Source: Nitrospirota bacterium
Lineage (GTDB): Bacteria > Nitrospirota > Thermodesulfovibrionia > Thermodesulfovibrionales > JdFR-88
Assembly: GCA_021790695.1 (NCBI GenBank)
Contig: JAJYGJ010000147.1
Span: forward strand, 1-14,601
Direction: 5' to 3'
DNA: 14,601 bases
Shown: positions 13,528 through 14,601 of the stretch, in pieces
How positions within the stretch are numbered: position 1 is the first letter of the stretch
Layout: each line of letters opens with the position of its first letter
Position numbers and translations under genes: made by a program
Notes under the pieces: generated by a model
What the model was told of the DNA's origin: nothing
What the model saw: the letters and a program-made list of their open reading frames with translations, nothing else
The model's database searches: none

Positions 13528-14134
13528 CCGGACTCCCGGGGAAAAGGAATTTTTTCATTTCAACCACGATCCCGGCCGCGTCCCCGCTGTCGCGCCCGGA
13601 ATAAATCTCGATCCCGCCCGCGGCGGGGCCCTTCAACCTTAACCGGACGGTATAAAAATCCGCTGGTTCGTTCAGGCCGGGAAGGACCGTGAAATGGTGA
13701 AGGGCTATTTCTTCCACTTCTCTCAAGCCGTCCGGATTGCCCGGAACGATTGTTTTGCGCTCCGCCTCGACCCCTTCTATCTCTCCGGTCGCGAACCTCG
13801 TCACACCCTTTAAGGGCAGCCCCAGAAGGGCGACCCCGGAGTCCCGGTCCGCAGTGAACTTCAGCGACCTTTTTTTGAACACGAAAACACGAAAGAAAAG
13901 GAACCCCAGCGTGTATGCCGCGAACATGGCCGGCCAGCGCCAGAACCCGTGGGTCCCGGGCAACAGGAACACCGCAACCGCCGGAAGGGTCGCTGCCAGC
14001 ATGGCGGAAAGCTCGGGGCCGTAAACCTTCGGCGAAAGCACGCTTCCCGCCCGAGGCGTCCTGAAGGAGGAGGTGCAAAATTCAAGCCTCGCGCCTTCCA
14101 CCTCCAGCCTGTAATCACTGCCCTCCAGAATCAT
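13511..14134 (-). CDS. unassigned two-helix membrane protein between carA and carB, PH-like cytosolic domain suspected
   Basis: A 207-residue protein I cannot name. The N-terminal 40 residues are soluble (MILEGSDYRLEVEGARLEF), followed by two hydrophobic segments at about 42-60 and 66-86 with Pro/Gly between them, giving a membrane hairpin. FKKRS directly after helix 2 suggests both ends are cytosolic. The rest is strand-rich: SLKFTADRDSGVALLGLPLKGVTRFATGEIEGVEAERKT alternates hydrophobic residues like bacterial PH-type domains, and YTVRLRLKG to the end (161-197) would supply the last strands and helix. The PH assignment is inference from pattern. The ATG overlaps the carA stop as ATGA with GGAG 8 nt upstream, and the 3' end overlaps carB by 17 bp, so it is expressed with both CPSase subunits. 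Confidence 0.8.
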   Translation of the reverse strand: MILEGSDYRLEVEGARLEFCTSSFRTPRAGSVLSPKVYGPELSAMLAATLPAVAVFLLPGTHGFWRWPAMFAAYTLGFLFFRVFVFKKRSLKFTADRDSGVALLGLPLKGVTRFATGEIEGVEAERKTIVPGNPDGLREVEEIALHHFTVLPGLNEPADFYTVRLRLKGPAAGGIEIYSGRDSGDAAGIVVEMKKFLFPGSPDAQAH

Positions 14135-14601
14135 CCCAACATCTCCATGAAGCGGCGGAAGATGTGCGAGGCGTCCGCAGGGCCGGGACCGGCCTCCGGA
14201 TGGTGCTGCACGGACATGACCGGAAGCTCGCGGTGCATCATCCCCTCCTCAGTGCCGTCGTAAAGGTTTTTATGCGTAAGCTCCGCCTTCCCCTTCAGGC
14301 TTTTTATATCGACGCAGTAGTTGTGGTTCTGCGCGGTGATCTCCACCCGGCCGGTCCTGATATCCATGACCGGATGGTTTCCGCCGTGATGGCCGAACTT
14401 GAGCTTGTAGATGTCGCCGCCCAGGGCGAGCCCAAGTATCTGGTGGCCCAGGCAGATGCCGAGGATCGGCTTTTTCCCCAGGAGCTTCCGGGCGTTTTCC
14501 ACCGCGTAAGCCGTTGCCCTGGGGTCGCCCGGCCCGTTGCTGAAAAGGACTGCGTCCGGCGACAGGTCGAGCACCTCTTCGGCGGGGGTGAGGGCCGGCA
14601 C
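14131..14601 (-). CDS. carA: carbamoyl-phosphate synthase small subunit, C-terminal part (5' end outside window)
   Basis: The last 156 residues of the glutamine amidotransferase subunit of CPSase; the frame is open at the right edge, where the first full codon is an internal GTG (Val). The class I glutaminase domain is clear: LFSNGPGDP, the nucleophile cysteine in ILGICLGHQILGLA (about 14454), KFGHHGGNHPV, ITAQNHNYCVD, and the catalytic His/Glu pair in VQHHPEAGPGP, followed by FRRFMEML. GPGDP together with the H-P-E-A-G-P-G-P ending identifies CarA rather than TrpG/PabA. It hydrolyses glutamine and channels ammonia to CarB. The stop overlaps the next gene's start as ATGA. The promoter lies outside the window. 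Confidence 0.96.
   Translation of the reverse strand: MPALTPAEEVLDLSPDAVLFSNGPGDPRATAYAVENARKLLGKKPILGICLGHQILGLALGGDIYKLKFGHHGGNHPVMDIRTGRVEITAQNHNYCVDIKSLKGKAELTHKNLYDGTEEGMMHRELPVMSVQHHPEAGPGPADASHIFRRFMEMLG

Noticed and set aside
11692..13692. 666-codon open frame on the plus strand
   Set aside because: It lies antisense to carB, whose motifs are complete; its translation is rich in His, Arg, Gly and Pro with no recognisable domain, as expected of a GC-rich antisense shadow.

Overview
The window is gene-dense, GC-rich bacterial chromosome with no mobile element, CRISPR array, tRNA or rRNA that I can see. It holds an incomplete gene at each end and three blocks of genes. The mix of a Wood-Ljungdahl-type C1/folate cluster (metV, folD, folE, 5-formyl-THF cyclo-ligase, CO-dehydrogenase nickel maturation ATPase cooC), the futalosine menaquinone route (mqnA) and RNase J suggests an anaerobic or autotrophic bacterium, for example of the Nitrospirota or Desulfobacterota type. 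The lineage is inference; nothing here fixes it.

Block 1 (1-3416, minus strand, read right to left): cooC, 5-formyl-THF cyclo-ligase, folE, a possible 14-codon micro-ORF, folD, metV (running off the left edge). The genes are closely spaced or overlapping, so they probably form one operon serving the tetrahydrofolate methyl branch of the acetyl-CoA pathway plus nickel insertion into CODH/ACS. A good sigma70-type promoter lies directly before cooC.

A 214-bp divergent spacer (3417-3630) carries that promoter, a GC-rich fold-back and a weaker promoter for the plus-strand block. Both flanking genes lack a Shine-Dalgarno sequence, and their -10 elements sit so close to the ATG that leaderless mRNAs are likely.

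Block 2 (3631-10194, plus strand): argD, argF, rnj (RNase J), a NifS-type cysteine desulfurase with an in-frame 15-bp tandem repeat, an unassigned SAM methyltransferase, and mqnA. Apart from the 61-bp argD-argF gap, spacings are 31 bp or less or overlaps. The block joins arginine biosynthesis, RNA turnover, sulfur mobilisation and menaquinone biosynthesis.

Block 3 (10198-14601, minus strand, read right to left): carA (5' end outside the window), an unassigned two-helix membrane protein, and carB. The unknown gene overlaps carA by 4 bp and carB by 17 bp. Carbamoyl phosphate made by CarAB is a substrate of ArgF in block 2. Blocks 2 and 3 converge with only 3 bp between stop codons.

The most unusual points are the His/Trp-rich repeat inside the desulfurase, the membrane protein between carA and carB, the paired leaderless-looking divergent promoters, and the micro-ORF between folE and folD. 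I did not find a clearly new multi-gene system.
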